From: Hyphomicrobiaceae bacterium
Lineage (GTDB): Bacteria > Pseudomonadota > Alphaproteobacteria > Rhizobiales > Hyphomicrobiaceae
Assembly: GCA_008933705.1 (NCBI GenBank)
Contig: WBUN01000055.1
Span: 1 to 33,936, forward strand
Length of the DNA stretch: 33,936 nucleotides
Direction of reading: 5' to 3'
Positions 23,329 to 31,752 of the stretch are shown piece by piece. The notes beneath the pieces were generated by a model. That model made no database searches. It saw nothing but the letters and a program-made list of their open reading frames with translations, and was not told the origin of the DNA. How positions within the stretch are numbered: the first letter of the stretch is position 1; every line of letters starts with the position of its first letter. A program made the translations under genes and the position numbers.

Positions 23329-23769
23329 ATGCTTCGTGTCGTTGCCGTTCTGGCCGCTCTTGCCGTCGGCGCCACAGCCGTTTACGCCCAGAACGCCGGC
23401 GCCATCGCTCAGCGCCAGGCAACCATGAAGGAGTTTGCGGAAGCAACGAAAGTGGTCGGCCCGATGATGAAGGGCGAAGTGCCGTTCGACCTGGCAAAGG
23501 TGCAGGCATCGCTGAAAGTCATCGAGACGACAGCGATCAAGGGCAAGAGCGTGTTCCCCGACGACTCCAAGGTGGGCGACACGTATGCGCTGCCGGCCGC
23601 GTTCGAGAACAAGGCTGATCTCTTCGCCCGCTTCGACAAGCTGGCCGCGGAGGCCAAGGCGGCCCAGGCGAGCATGAAGGACGAGGCCAGCTTCAAAGCG
23701 AGCATGGGCAAGCTGATCTCCGGCAACTGCATCTCCTGCCATAAGCAGTACCAGAAGCCGAGCCAGTGA
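23329..23769 (+). CDS. Cytochrome c'/c556-family protein
   Basis: 146 residues: signal peptide (VVAVLAALAVGATAVYAQ), a four-helix-type mature part (AIAQRQATMKEFAEATK, FDLAKVQASLKVIETTA) and a single haem-binding CISCH near the C-terminus (about residue 136), followed by HKQYQ. This is the cytochrome c' layout (haem near the C-terminus, N-terminal Met ligand in c556-type members: RQATMK supports c556). AGGAGG lies before ATG 23329. It probably carries electrons, or binds NO if five-coordinate. It stands 80 bases before a dihaem cytochrome. Confidence 0.92.
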   Translation: MLRVVAVLAALAVGATAVYAQNAGAIAQRQATMKEFAEATKVVGPMMKGEVPFDLAKVQASLKVIETTAIKGKSVFPDDSKVGDTYALPAAFENKADLFARFDKLAAEAKAAQASMKDEASFKASMGKLISGNCISCHKQYQKPSQ

Positions 23770-23849
23770 CTTGCTGATCTGCGATCATCTCCATGGGCCC
23801 GGACGCGCATGCTGTCCGAGCGCAAGCGTGGATGATTGAAGGAGGCGAC

Positions 23850-24776
23850 ATGCGGCTCAGGACGTTTGTCATAGCGCTGGCGGTCCTGGCCGTCGCAGGC
23901 GGCGCGGCCTTCCATGTCCTGACGCTGCCGGCGGTGGCGGTGAAGGGAGAGCTGCCGCCGCGCCCCGCCGACCTCGCCAACGGCGAGACCATGTTCAATA
24001 TCGGCGGCTGCGCGTCCTGCCATGCCACGCCCGGGCAGGAGGATGGGCGCAGGCTCGGCGGCGGGCTCGCGCTCGCCACGGCGTTCGGCACGTTCGTGGT
24101 GCCGAACATCTCGTCCGATCCGCAGCACGGCATCGGCGCCTGGTCCGAGCAATCGTTCGTCAACGCGATGCTGCGCGGCGTCGGCCGCAACGGCGAGCAC
24201 CTGTATCCCGCCTTCCCCTACACGTCGTATCAGCGCATGGCGCTCGACGACGTGCGCGATCTCTTCGCCTTTCTCAAGACGCTGCCGGCGGAGACCACGC
24301 CGTCGGCGCCGCACCGATTGTCCTTCCCCTTCACGCTCCGACGCGGCATCGGCCTTTGGAAGCTGATCAATCTCGACGGCAGAGCCTTCGCGCCCGACCC
24401 CGCCAAGAGTGCGCCGCTCAACCGCGGCGCCTATCTCGTCAATGGCCCCGGCCATTGCGCCGAGTGCCACAGCGCGCGCGACATCCTGGGCGCCATCGTC
24501 GCGAAGCGCCGCTTCGCCGGCGGTCCCGCACTCGAGGGCAAGGGGTGGGTGCCCAACATCACGCCGCACGCGGACGGCATCGGCGCATGGTCGGAGAATG
24601 ACATTGCGTACTTTCTCGAGGTGGGGCTGACGCCCAGCTTCGCCTCGGTCGGCTCAGCCATGGCCGGCGTGGTCCTCAATACCGCCAAGCTGTCCGCCGA
24701 CGACCGGGCAGCGATGGCAGTCTATCTGAAGACGCTGCCGCCTCGGCCGGGAAAGGCGCCGCCGCGCAAGAGCTGA
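23850..24776 (+). CDS. Dihaem cytochrome c (cytochrome c family with two CxxCH sites)
   Basis: 308 residues with an N-terminal signal/membrane segment (TFVIALAVLAVAGGAAF). Two class I cytochrome domains: haem 1 CASCH (near residue 54), haem 2 CAECH (near residue 204). Sequences around them (GETMFNIGGCASCHATPGQ; NRGAYLVNGPGHCAECHS) resemble the cytochrome subunit of alcohol or aldehyde dehydrogenases, but that family normally has three haems. AGGAGG is placed five bases before ATG 23850. No dehydrogenase gene is next to it, so the partner is unknown. Confidence 0.92.
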   Translation: MRLRTFVIALAVLAVAGGAAFHVLTLPAVAVKGELPPRPADLANGETMFNIGGCASCHATPGQEDGRRLGGGLALATAFGTFVVPNISSDPQHGIGAWSEQSFVNAMLRGVGRNGEHLYPAFPYTSYQRMALDDVRDLFAFLKTLPAETTPSAPHRLSFPFTLRRGIGLWKLINLDGRAFAPDPAKSAPLNRGAYLVNGPGHCAECHSARDILGAIVAKRRFAGGPALEGKGWVPNITPHADGIGAWSENDIAYFLEVGLTPSFASVGSAMAGVVLNTAKLSADDRAAMAVYLKTLPPRPGKAPPRKS

Positions 24777-24791
24777 GGACGGACGAAGCGG

Positions 24792-25817
24792 CTACCAGAC
24801 CCACCGCGTCTCGACCCGCCAGCCGCGCAGTCTGCGCATGGTCTTGGCCTTGGCCTCCTGCTCCCGCGCCGCCTTGAGGCTCTGCTCTGCTGCCTCCCGC
24901 GCACTGCGCTCGGTGTCGAGCTGCGCGCGCATCTCCTCCAGCGAACGCTCCGCCGCCTGGCGCGCGTTGCGCTCGGCGAGCGCGAGCTGACCCGCCTCGG
25001 CCGCGACGCGATCGGCACCGCCCAAGATCGCGCGCGCCTCCTGCGCCTCGCGCTCCGCCGCCGCCAGCGCGGCTCGGGCCTCGCGTGTCGTGATCTCGGC
25101 ATCGGCCTTGGCCCGCCGCTCGCGCGCCAGAAGCTCCCGCATCTCGCGCATGCCCGCATCGGCAGCCTGCTCGTGCGCCACCGGCTCCGCGTTCGGCAGT
25201 TGCGCATCCGCCGGACGGGGCGGCCCCACGTAGGTGATGGAGCGGATGTCCTCGCCACCGCGATATATCCAGGCAACGAGCAAGAATGCCGCAAGCGTTG
25301 CGGCGATCAGCGCCAGGCGCCAGATGGTGCGCCGGCCTGAGGTCTCCTCCGTGTCGTCGTACACCACGGGCAGCTGCGGCGGCGCCAACTGGCGCTGCCA
25401 GGGATCGTAGGTGCCGAAATTCCAGATGTGCCCTTCCGGATCCCGGCACGAATAGCCGCGACCGTTGCTGCTCTCGTCCGCCAGATCGAGCAGGATCTCG
25501 GCGCCCGCGGCTTTCGCCCGCGCGCAATGCGCCACGGCGTCCTCGACGAAAAGGTAGCAGATCTGCGTCTCGCAGCCGCCCATGTCGCCGGGCTGCACCA
25601 TCAAAGCGTCGGAGACATCCTCCTCGATCGGCGCGAGCATGACCATGCCATCGCCGAAGGTGAGCTGGGCGAAACGAATGCCCCCCTGCTCGTCCGGCAC
25701 CGTCAGATGTGTTCGAAAACCGAAGGCATTGCACAGCCACTCGATCGCGGCAGGAACGTCGCGATAGCGCAACGTTGGCACGATCGTTCTGTTCGCCGCG
25801 AAAACGTTGGTCTGCAT
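24792..25817 (-). CDS. VOC-domain protein fused to a transmembrane segment and long coiled coil
   Basis: About 341 residues. Residues 10-140 are a glyoxalase/bleomycin-resistance (VOC) domain: TIVPTLRYRDVPAAIEWLC, GDGMVMLAP, ESSNGRGYSCRDPEGHIWNFGTY. The C-terminal DPEGHIW block is typical. Residues about 165-185 (WRLALIAATLAAFLLVAWIY) form one membrane span. Residues 210-330 are an Ala/Glu/Arg-rich coiled coil with heptad-like repeats (AERNARQAAERSLEEMRAQL). The tail ends RRLRGWRVETRWVW. With the VOC part on the N-terminal side, it is probably cytoplasmic and the coiled coil periplasmic, or the reverse. Substrate unknown. Long intergenic space follows the start. Confidence 0.85.
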   Translation of the reverse strand: MQTNVFAANRTIVPTLRYRDVPAAIEWLCNAFGFRTHLTVPDEQGGIRFAQLTFGDGMVMLAPIEEDVSDALMVQPGDMGGCETQICYLFVEDAVAHCARAKAAGAEILLDLADESSNGRGYSCRDPEGHIWNFGTYDPWQRQLAPPQLPVVYDDTEETSGRRTIWRLALIAATLAAFLLVAWIYRGGEDIRSITYVGPPRPADAQLPNAEPVAHEQAADAGMREMRELLARERRAKADAEITTREARAALAAAEREAQEARAILGGADRVAAEAGQLALAERNARQAAERSLEEMRAQLDTERSAREAAEQSLKAAREQEAKAKTMRRLRGWRVETRWVW

Positions 25818-26073
25818 CCCGTGTCCCGAGCACGCCGCGTGGCTTCTTCCTGGATACCTGAGTCGGGGCGGCATCGGAAACCTCCGCCTTTCCCAACTGT
25901 CGGATATCATTTGTCTTTTTGAGCATGACCAGCCCCCGGCATCAGACCGGCCGTGCACGCTGCGGGCAAGCCCGCCGTTTGCGGACGGCGCTGCGCCCGG
26001 CTTCCCTCGCCGATGATCCCACTCTAAGAATCGCGGGGTTCCTGCGATGCGCCGGACGAGGGAGAGGGGGCAC

Positions 26074-27354
26074 ATGTCACTGCAGGCGCAGAGCCTCGTC
26101 GGCCTGCTCGTCATCCCTTTCATCGCCTGGGCCCTGTCGGAGCAGCGGACGGCCCATTCGCCGGCGAGACTCGCGCGCATCATCGTCGCGGGACTGGCGC
26201 TGCAGGCCGTCATCGCCGCCGTCATGCTCAAGGTGCCCGCCTCGCGCACGGCTTTCGACTGGGCGGCAGGCCTCGTCGCCTCGCTGCAGGCCGCCACCGG
26301 CGCCGGCATGCGTCTCGTCTTCGGCTATCTCGCCGGCGGCTCTGCCCCGTATGAGGTGGTCCGCCCGGAGACGAGCTTCATCCTGGCCTTCCAGGCCCTT
26401 CCATTGATCCTGGTGATCAGCGCGCTGTCGCGCCTGCTTTATCACTGGGGCGTGTTGCAGCAGATCGTGCGCGGCGCCGGCTGGGTGCTGCAGCGCACGC
26501 TCGGGGTCACCGGACCGGTCGGCACGTCGGCGGCCGCCAACATCTTCCTCGGCATGGTGGAGGCGCCGCTGCTGGTCAGGCCCTATCTCGCCGGCATGAG
26601 CCGGGGCGCACTGTTCGCCACCATGACGGTCGGCATGGCCGGCGTTGCGGGCACCGTGCTGGCACTCTATGCGACGGTGCTCGAGCCGACGCTGCCGGGC
26701 GCGGCCGGCCACCTGATCGTCGCCAGTGTCATCAGCGTGCCTGCGGCCCTCATGCTGTCCGCCCTGATGGTGCCCGACGATGCGCCGCCGCCCGGCGACG
26801 CAGAAGCCCGGACCGACATCGTCATCGACGATCCGCCACGCTCCAGCATGGACGCCATCGCCCAGGGCACACGCGAGGGCATCGAGCTGCTCGTCAACGT
26901 CACCGCCATGCTCATCGTCATCGTCGCTCTGGTCGCGCTCGCCAATCAGCTGCTCGGATTCGTCGCCCAGCCGTTCGGCCTCAAGCTCACGTTCGAGCAG
27001 ATGCTGGGCTGGGTGTTCGCGCCGCTCGCCTGGCTCATCGGCATCCCGCTCGAGGAATGCGCCAAGGCCGGATCGCTGCTCGGCGTCAAGACCGTGCTGA
27101 ACGAGCTCGTCGCCTACCTGCAGCTTGGCGCCACCGGCGCGGACGCGCTCTCCGAGCGCTCGCGCCTTCTGCTCACCTACGCCTTGTGCGGCTTTGCCAA
27201 TTTCGGCAGCCTTGGCATCATGATCGGCGGCATGGTGGCGATGGTGCCGACCCGGCGCGCCGAGATCGTGAGCCTCGGCACCAAGACGCTGCTCTCCGGC
27301 ACGCTTGCCACGCTGATGACGGCTGCCATGGTCGGCGCCATGACGCCGGGCTAG
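26074..27354 (+). CDS. NupC-type (CNT family) nucleoside transporter
   Basis: 426 residues with about 9-10 hydrophobic segments. Repeated short hydrophobic hairpins and motifs such as SAAANIFLGMVEAPLLVRPYL and YALCGFANFGSLGIMIGG match concentrative nucleoside transporters, which take up nucleosides with Na+ or H+ (E-A-P-L and the GFxNxxSxxI motif are substrate-site landmarks). LIGIPLEECAKAGSLLGVKTVLNELVAY also fits. ATG 26074 follows GGAGAGGGGG. Orphan: no nucleoside-catabolic genes next to it. Confidence 0.88.
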   Translation: MSLQAQSLVGLLVIPFIAWALSEQRTAHSPARLARIIVAGLALQAVIAAVMLKVPASRTAFDWAAGLVASLQAATGAGMRLVFGYLAGGSAPYEVVRPETSFILAFQALPLILVISALSRLLYHWGVLQQIVRGAGWVLQRTLGVTGPVGTSAAANIFLGMVEAPLLVRPYLAGMSRGALFATMTVGMAGVAGTVLALYATVLEPTLPGAAGHLIVASVISVPAALMLSALMVPDDAPPPGDAEARTDIVIDDPPRSSMDAIAQGTREGIELLVNVTAMLIVIVALVALANQLLGFVAQPFGLKLTFEQMLGWVFAPLAWLIGIPLEECAKAGSLLGVKTVLNELVAYLQLGATGADALSERSRLLLTYALCGFANFGSLGIMIGGMVAMVPTRRAEIVSLGTKTLLSGTLATLMTAAMVGAMTPG

Positions 27355-27478
27355 GGCGGCGTACGACGGACAGCCCGTGCTCCCTGTAGTCGTACCGACG
27401 TTGGCCCAGCCGGCCCGCCAGCATCTTGTGGCACCGCTCGAGGCTCCGGCCACGCCGCACCGCGCGCCCCTGCAGGCG

Positions 27479-27703
27479 CTACTGCGGCCGATGTCCCTCG
27501 ATGCGGGTCAGCAGCTCTTCCTCCAGAAAAGCCTTGCGTTCCCTCAGTCGCTCGATGTGGCCCTCGTATTCCTCAAGGAGGTCCATGACTTTGCGGTACT
27601 CGTGACACAGCGCATCGAAGCTTGTGTCCGTCGCCACCAGCCGGCGCACGGTCTCTTCATCCTCCGAGAACCTCGCCAGCATCGATTGGATGCGTTCGAC
27701 CAT
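27479..27703 (-). CDS. Small coiled-coil protein (hypothetical)
   Basis: 74 residues, acidic and helical throughout (MVERIQSMLARFSEDEETVR; LLEEYEGHIERLRERKAFLEEELL), with no signal or membrane segment. GGAG ten bases before ATG 27703 sets the start; a further ATG at 27730 lacks a site. The layout recalls small alphaproteobacterial coiled-coil proteins of the DUF465/YdcH type, but I cannot assign it. It is convergent with the transporter 124 bases away. Confidence 0.6.
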   Translation of the reverse strand: MVERIQSMLARFSEDEETVRRLVATDTSFDALCHEYRKVMDLLEEYEGHIERLRERKAFLEEELLTRIEGHRPQ

Positions 27704-27802
27704 TTCGTTGGTTCTCCATTCTGAAGGCATCGGCAGAACGACCGATCCCCTCCCCGTGTTGCGTACGATGCCTCCCTCCGGGCAGGCTGCGATGGCTGCG
27801 CC

Positions 27803-27877
27803 CTAGTGTCCTGATCGCGAAATTCGTCGCCCCGTGCGGCTGATGTTGAACGAATTTCGCGATCTGAAGGACACTAG
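27803..27877. repeat. Palindromic element 1 (about 75 bases)
   Basis: CTAGTGTCCTGATCGCGAA then ATTCGT on the left and ACGAATTTCGCGATCTGAAG then GACACTAG on the right are reverse complements except for three extra bases on the right. The ends are CTAGTG/CACTAG. It is one of two related palindromes in tandem and carries no coding sequence. Confidence 0.85.
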
Positions 27878-27890
27878 TTGAATCAATGTG

Positions 27891-27969
27891 CTAGTGCGAT
27901 TCAGATCGAGAAGTCCGCCTCTCAACCTGGCCGCACACGTGGTAGCGGACTTCTCGATCATCGCACTAG
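27891..27969. repeat. Palindromic element 2 (about 79 bases), overlapping the acs stop codon
   Basis: Left arm CTAGTGCGATTCAGATCGAG then AAGTCCGC; right arm GCGGACTTCTCGATC then ATCGCACTAG, matching with a three-base gap. The termini CTAGTG and the TCAGATCG core are shared with element 1, so the two are relatives that have diverged with matched changes in both arms. The right arm includes the acs stop codon (27966-27968). Confidence 0.85.
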
Positions 27970-30020
27970 GACGCCGTCTTGCGGATCTCCTCGACGATCT
28001 CGGGATTGGCCAAGGTCGAGATGTCGCCGGCGTCCTCGTTGTTGGAGATGGCGCCCAGCACGCGGCGCATGATCTTGCCCGAGCGGGTCTTGGGCATGTC
28101 GGGCACGATCACGACGCGGCGCGGGCGGGCGATGGCGCCGATCTCGCGCACCACGGAGTCCTCCACGCGCTTGGCGATATCGCGGCTCGGCGTCAGGCCC
28201 GGCTTGAGCGAGACGTAAAGGTCGGGGACCCGGCCCTTGATCTCGTCCCTTGCCGGCACCACCGCCGCCTCGGCGATCTCAGCCACCAGCAGGCTCGCGG
28301 ATTCGATCTCCTTGGTGCCGAGCCTGTGCCCGGCTACGTTGATGACGTCGTCGATGCGGCCCAGGATGCGGTAGTAGCCATCGGCCGCCTGCACCGCACC
28401 GTCGCCCGCCATGTACGGCCAGTCGCGCCATTTGCGGCTGTTGCGGTCCTTGCAGTAGCGCGCGTAGTACTGGTCGACGAACCGCTCGGGGTCTTTCCAG
28501 ATCGTCTGAAATCCCCCCGGCCACGGGTTCTGAATGCAGATGTTGCCGGCACGGCCGGAGCGCGGGGGAACCTCGTTGCCAACGTCGTCGTAGATGATGG
28601 GGTGGATGCCGGGCACGCCGGGACCCGCGCTGCCGGGCTTCATGGGGTGAAGGGCGGGGATCGTGCTGCACAGGAAGCCGCCGTTCTCGGTCTGCCACCA
28701 GGTGTCGACGATTACTGCCTCGCCTTTGCCCACGACGTCGAAGTACCACCGCCACACCGCCGGCTCGATCGGCTCGCCGACGGTCGTCATGTGCTTGAAG
28801 TGGTAATCGTACTTGCGCGGCTCGTCGGGCCCGGCACGCCGCAGCGCGCGGATCGCCGTCGGGGAGGTGTGGAAGATGTTGACGTCGAGCTCCTCCGCGA
28901 TGCGCCAGGGCCGCCCGGCGTCGGGATAGGTGGGAAGGCCCTCGTACACCACCGATGAGGCGGCGAGCGCCAGCGGCCCATAGACGATGTAGGAATGGCC
29001 CGTGATCCAGCCGATGTCGGCCATGCACCAGTAGACATCCTCGGGGTGGATGTCCTGGATGTATTTCGACGTGCCGGTGACGTAGGCCAGGTAGCCGCCG
29101 GTCGAGTGCTGGCAGCCCTTGGGCCTCCCGGTGGTGCCGCTGGTGTACATCAGGAACAGCGGGTCCTCGGCCGGCATCTCGACGGGATCGATCCTGCGAT
29201 GGCGGTAGCCGGACAGCACCTCGTTCATGACGAAGTCGCGACCTTCCACCAGCGGCGTCGGACTGGAATACCTGCCCGGGTGCCGCTGCCAGACGAGCAC
29301 CTTGTCGATCGTCAGGCCGTCTTTCTTCGCCTCGTTGACGGCGATGTCCGCCTTTTCCTTGTGATCGAGAAGATGGCCGCCGCGGTAGTAGCCGTCCATC
29401 GTGACCAGCACGCGGCTCTCGGCATCGACGACGCGGTCCGCCGTCGCCTTGCCGGAAAAGCCGCTGAATACCTGCGAGTGGATGATCCCGAGCCTGGCGC
29501 AGGCGAGCATCGTGATCGGCAGCTCGGCCACCATCGGCATGTGCAGGGTCACCCGGTCGCCCTTCTTCAAGCCGCAGAAGTTCCTGAGAAGCGCCGCCAC
29601 CTCGTTCACGCGCACATACAGTTCCTGGTAGGTGATGTGCTGGATGGCCTCGTGCTCCGGCTCGGGCACGAAGTGGATCGCGGTCTTGTTCTTGTGCTTG
29701 GCGAGGTGACGATCGACGCAGTTGGCGCTGGCGTTGATCTTGCCGCCGACGAACCATCTCCAGAACGGCGGATTGCTCGTGTCGAGCGTGACGTCCCAGG
29801 GCTTGTACCAGTCGAGAAGATCGGCGTATTCCTTGAAGCAGTCCGGAAACCTGTCGAGGCCGAACCGTTCGAGGATCGTCTTGTCGGTCAGATTGGCTTG
29901 GGCAATGAACTTCTCCGGCGGCGTGACGTAGTCCTCCTCCTGCCAATGGACCGCGATCTCCGCCTCGGACACTTCTGCCGCGCTATCCTGCGAACCCTTC
30001 GACCGTGTGAACCACGCCAT
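27966..30020 (-). CDS. acs: Acetyl-CoA synthetase (acetate-CoA ligase)
   Basis: AMP-forming acetate activation, ATP + acetate + CoA to acetyl-CoA, a cytoplasmic enzyme. 684 residues, slightly above the usual 650, with an N-terminal extension. Motifs: MYTSGTTGRPKG (291-302) for ATP, TWWQTENGG (440-448) where the second Trp limits the pocket to acetate, and the C-terminal RSGKIMRR whose K649 is the catalytic, acetylation-regulated lysine. GGGAGG lies six bases before ATG 30020. The reading frame ends in TAG lying inside palindromic element 2. Upstream, 114 bases away, is a co-directional CBS-pair protein. Confidence 0.95.
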   Translation of the reverse strand: MAWFTRSKGSQDSAAEVSEAEIAVHWQEEDYVTPPEKFIAQANLTDKTILERFGLDRFPDCFKEYADLLDWYKPWDVTLDTSNPPFWRWFVGGKINASANCVDRHLAKHKNKTAIHFVPEPEHEAIQHITYQELYVRVNEVAALLRNFCGLKKGDRVTLHMPMVAELPITMLACARLGIIHSQVFSGFSGKATADRVVDAESRVLVTMDGYYRGGHLLDHKEKADIAVNEAKKDGLTIDKVLVWQRHPGRYSSPTPLVEGRDFVMNEVLSGYRHRRIDPVEMPAEDPLFLMYTSGTTGRPKGCQHSTGGYLAYVTGTSKYIQDIHPEDVYWCMADIGWITGHSYIVYGPLALAASSVVYEGLPTYPDAGRPWRIAEELDVNIFHTSPTAIRALRRAGPDEPRKYDYHFKHMTTVGEPIEPAVWRWYFDVVGKGEAVIVDTWWQTENGGFLCSTIPALHPMKPGSAGPGVPGIHPIIYDDVGNEVPPRSGRAGNICIQNPWPGGFQTIWKDPERFVDQYYARYCKDRNSRKWRDWPYMAGDGAVQAADGYYRILGRIDDVINVAGHRLGTKEIESASLLVAEIAEAAVVPARDEIKGRVPDLYVSLKPGLTPSRDIAKRVEDSVVREIGAIARPRRVVIVPDMPKTRSGKIMRRVLGAISNNEDAGDISTLANPEIVEEIRKTAS

Positions 30021-30134
30021 GCGTCGCCTCCCGGGTCACTTCGCCCCGCGCATCAACCGATGCTGTCTCCTTTGCTGCCGGGCTTCGGCGAGGTGGTCGC
30101 CCCGCCGATGCCCGCGGCGGCTGCTGCGTGAGTT

Positions 30135-30554
30135 TCAGGCCGCGCGCGCTGCCACCGCCTGGACGATCTCGCCGCAAAGTGCACGCTCGCCGGTGCGGGA
30201 GATGTCGCCGACGCTGAGGATGCCGATCAGGCGCTTGTCCTGGTCGATGACGGGAAGGCGGCGCACCTTCTTCTGCTCCATCGTGCGCGCCGCATCCGCC
30301 ACGTCCTGCGTGTCTCTGCAGTAGTAGATGCCCTTGCTCATGACGTCGCGGGCCGTCGCGCTGGAGAGGTCCAAGCCGGCCGCCAATCCGCGACAGACAA
30401 TGTCCCGGTCGGTCACCATGCCCACGAGACGATCATTCTCGCCGATGGGGATCGCGCCGATGTTGTGCTCCCGCATCAAGCGGGCGAGCTCTGTGAGAGG
30501 TGTACCGGGTTCGACCCACTGGGCCCCGGAATGCATGGCCTGTTTGACTTTCAT
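30135..30554 (-). CDS. Two-CBS-domain protein
   Basis: 139 residues with two CBS domains in tandem: first near residues 10-60 (WVEPGTPLTELARLMREHNI then GAIPIGENDRLVGMVTDRDI), second near 70-125 (YYCRDTQDVADAARTMEQKK then VRRLPVIDQDKRLIGILSVGDI). No enzyme domain is fused. Such stand-alone pairs bind adenine nucleotides and act as energy sensors. GGAG seven bases before ATG 30554 fixes the start; the longer frame upstream is not needed. It lies just before acs and is probably co-transcribed, so ATP/AMP-linked control of acetate use is possible but not shown. Confidence 0.9.
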   Translation of the reverse strand: MKVKQAMHSGAQWVEPGTPLTELARLMREHNIGAIPIGENDRLVGMVTDRDIVCRGLAAGLDLSSATARDVMSKGIYYCRDTQDVADAARTMEQKKVRRLPVIDQDKRLIGILSVGDISRTGERALCGEIVQAVAARAA

Positions 30555-31032
30555 GGCGGGACTCCATTCTTCAGAGAATTGGAGAGGCCCGGTCTCGCGG
30601 GCATCCCTGCCCCCCGCCCACCGAACGTGATCGGCCTCGACCCTGCGGTCGCCGTCCTTGTCAACGTTGCGGTTTGCCGACCACGTCGGCACACTCCTTG
30701 ATACTCCTTTGCGAGCCCATTGCCCACTGGTCACTGCCGCCATTTTGGCATGGCAGCCTGGCCCGAGGCCGCGGCGATTGCATGGGAGCGCCGCCGTGCC
30801 TGTCCGTGCAACGGCATTAACCGCCAGGCATACGTCCGCGCTCCCATCGCCTTTCATTCCAAACTTGGAGCTTCACCGCGATATCGCAATCCGCACGGCG
30901 GCTGGCGCCTCCCGAGGCCCCGTCCCCACCCAGGCAACCTCGTTGCGTCTCGCGGCACATGTCGGCAATGAGCACCCCCCTGCCGGCCGTGGCAGCGCAG
31001 CATTTGTTGACGTGATCCACACAAGGCCGCTG
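30555..31032. other. 478-base region without a confident gene
   Basis: It lies between the CBS-protein start and the end of a small membrane protein gene. TTGACA on the minus strand (plus 30659-30664) could be a -35 element for the CBS-acs unit, but no good -10 element follows at 17 bases. Open frames of about 60-80 codons exist in several phases but show no start signal or domain. I see no repeat or structural RNA here. Confidence 0.5.
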
Positions 31033-31410
31033 TCAGCCGGTCGCTCGCTTCATGAAAGCGAAGTAGAGGAACCCCAAGGTGAACAGCGCCTGGATGACAA
31101 CCGGCACCCAGCCGATTTCGTTCATGAGCCCGGTCAGCATCGCGTGCAGGCTGACAAGAAGCCCCACGCCCGACAAGACCAGGCCGCCGCGCATGAACGC
31201 CACGAGCGCGTCGGAATCCGCCGCGTTCCGGGCGAGCCATGCCATGGCCCCGACGCCGAGCAGCGACGCGCCGAAGTAGCGTGAGAGAAGGCTGGTGCCA
31301 GGACCACTGGGGACGCCATGTATCTCGTTGACCCAAGCAGGTGTCGCCACCAAGCCGATTGCGTAGACGATCGATACGACTGCCACGACAACAAGAAAAC
31401 CGCTTCTCAT
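31033..31410 (-). CDS. Small four-helix membrane protein (hypothetical)
   Basis: 125 residues with about four hydrophobic segments (FLVVVAVVSIVYAIGLV; LLSRYFGASLLGVGAMAWLA; LVLSGVGLLVSLHAML; VVIQALFTLGFLYFAFM). GAGGAGG eight bases before ATG 31410. Resembles small predicted membrane proteins of unknown role; no catalytic motif is visible. Confidence 0.75.
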   Translation of the reverse strand: MRSGFLVVVAVVSIVYAIGLVATPAWVNEIHGVPSGPGTSLLSRYFGASLLGVGAMAWLARNAADSDALVAFMRGGLVLSGVGLLVSLHAMLTGLMNEIGWVPVVIQALFTLGFLYFAFMKRATG

Positions 31411-31752
31411 GAGCGCGTCCTCCTCAAAGATGTTGCTGGACGTACCACCCCCTGGCCACACGTTAGTCTCTGGCCACACTTTAGCACGATCCCATAGCCG
31501 GCGTGTATCGGAGTGCCCTTGCGCGTGCGCCGCGATACTCGAGACGGCAGAGCCGAGCCGGGACGCGCACTGCTGCGGCTGCTCACGGAAGAAAGCGGCA
31601 AGTTCGCCGTGCGCGCTGGTCGTCGCGTCGCCCGCTCTCGAGGGTCATTCAACCATGGCAAGGCCGTTGACAGGGGTTGCGGCTGATCGCTTATGAGCAC
31701 GCGGGCGAGGCCAGGGATGGCAGCGCTCAAAGAATCCAGGGAGGAGACAAGC
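31411..31752. other. 342-base divergent intergenic region
   Basis: It separates the small membrane protein gene and the SDR gene, which are divergent. The only clear signal is the promoter-like pair near 31667-31694. The rest is GC-rich with several open phases and no supported gene. Confidence 0.55.
31667..31694 (+). promoter_or_regulatory. Candidate promoter for the SDR gene
   Basis: An exact TTGACA -35 element at 31667-31672 is followed after 16 bases by GCTTAT (three matches to the -10 consensus). It lies about 60 bases before ATG 31753. Confidence 0.4.

Noticed and set aside
22914-23375. N-terminal extension of the acetyltransferase frame upstream of 22913
   Set aside because: The extension has Arg/Ala/Cys-rich text without GNAT features and overlaps the small membrane gene; the fold starts near 22890.
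23167-24569. Minus-strand open frames opposite the two cytochromes
   Set aside because: CISCH, CASCH and CAECH with signal peptides and ribosome sites are on the plus strand.
26077-27453. Minus-strand open frame opposite the transporter
   Set aside because: It is a His/Asp/Gly/Arg-rich shadow of the hydrophobic NupC-type protein.
27888-28958. Plus-strand open frame opposite acs
   Set aside because: The minus strand encodes acetyl-CoA synthetase with all motifs; the plus frame is a GC shadow.
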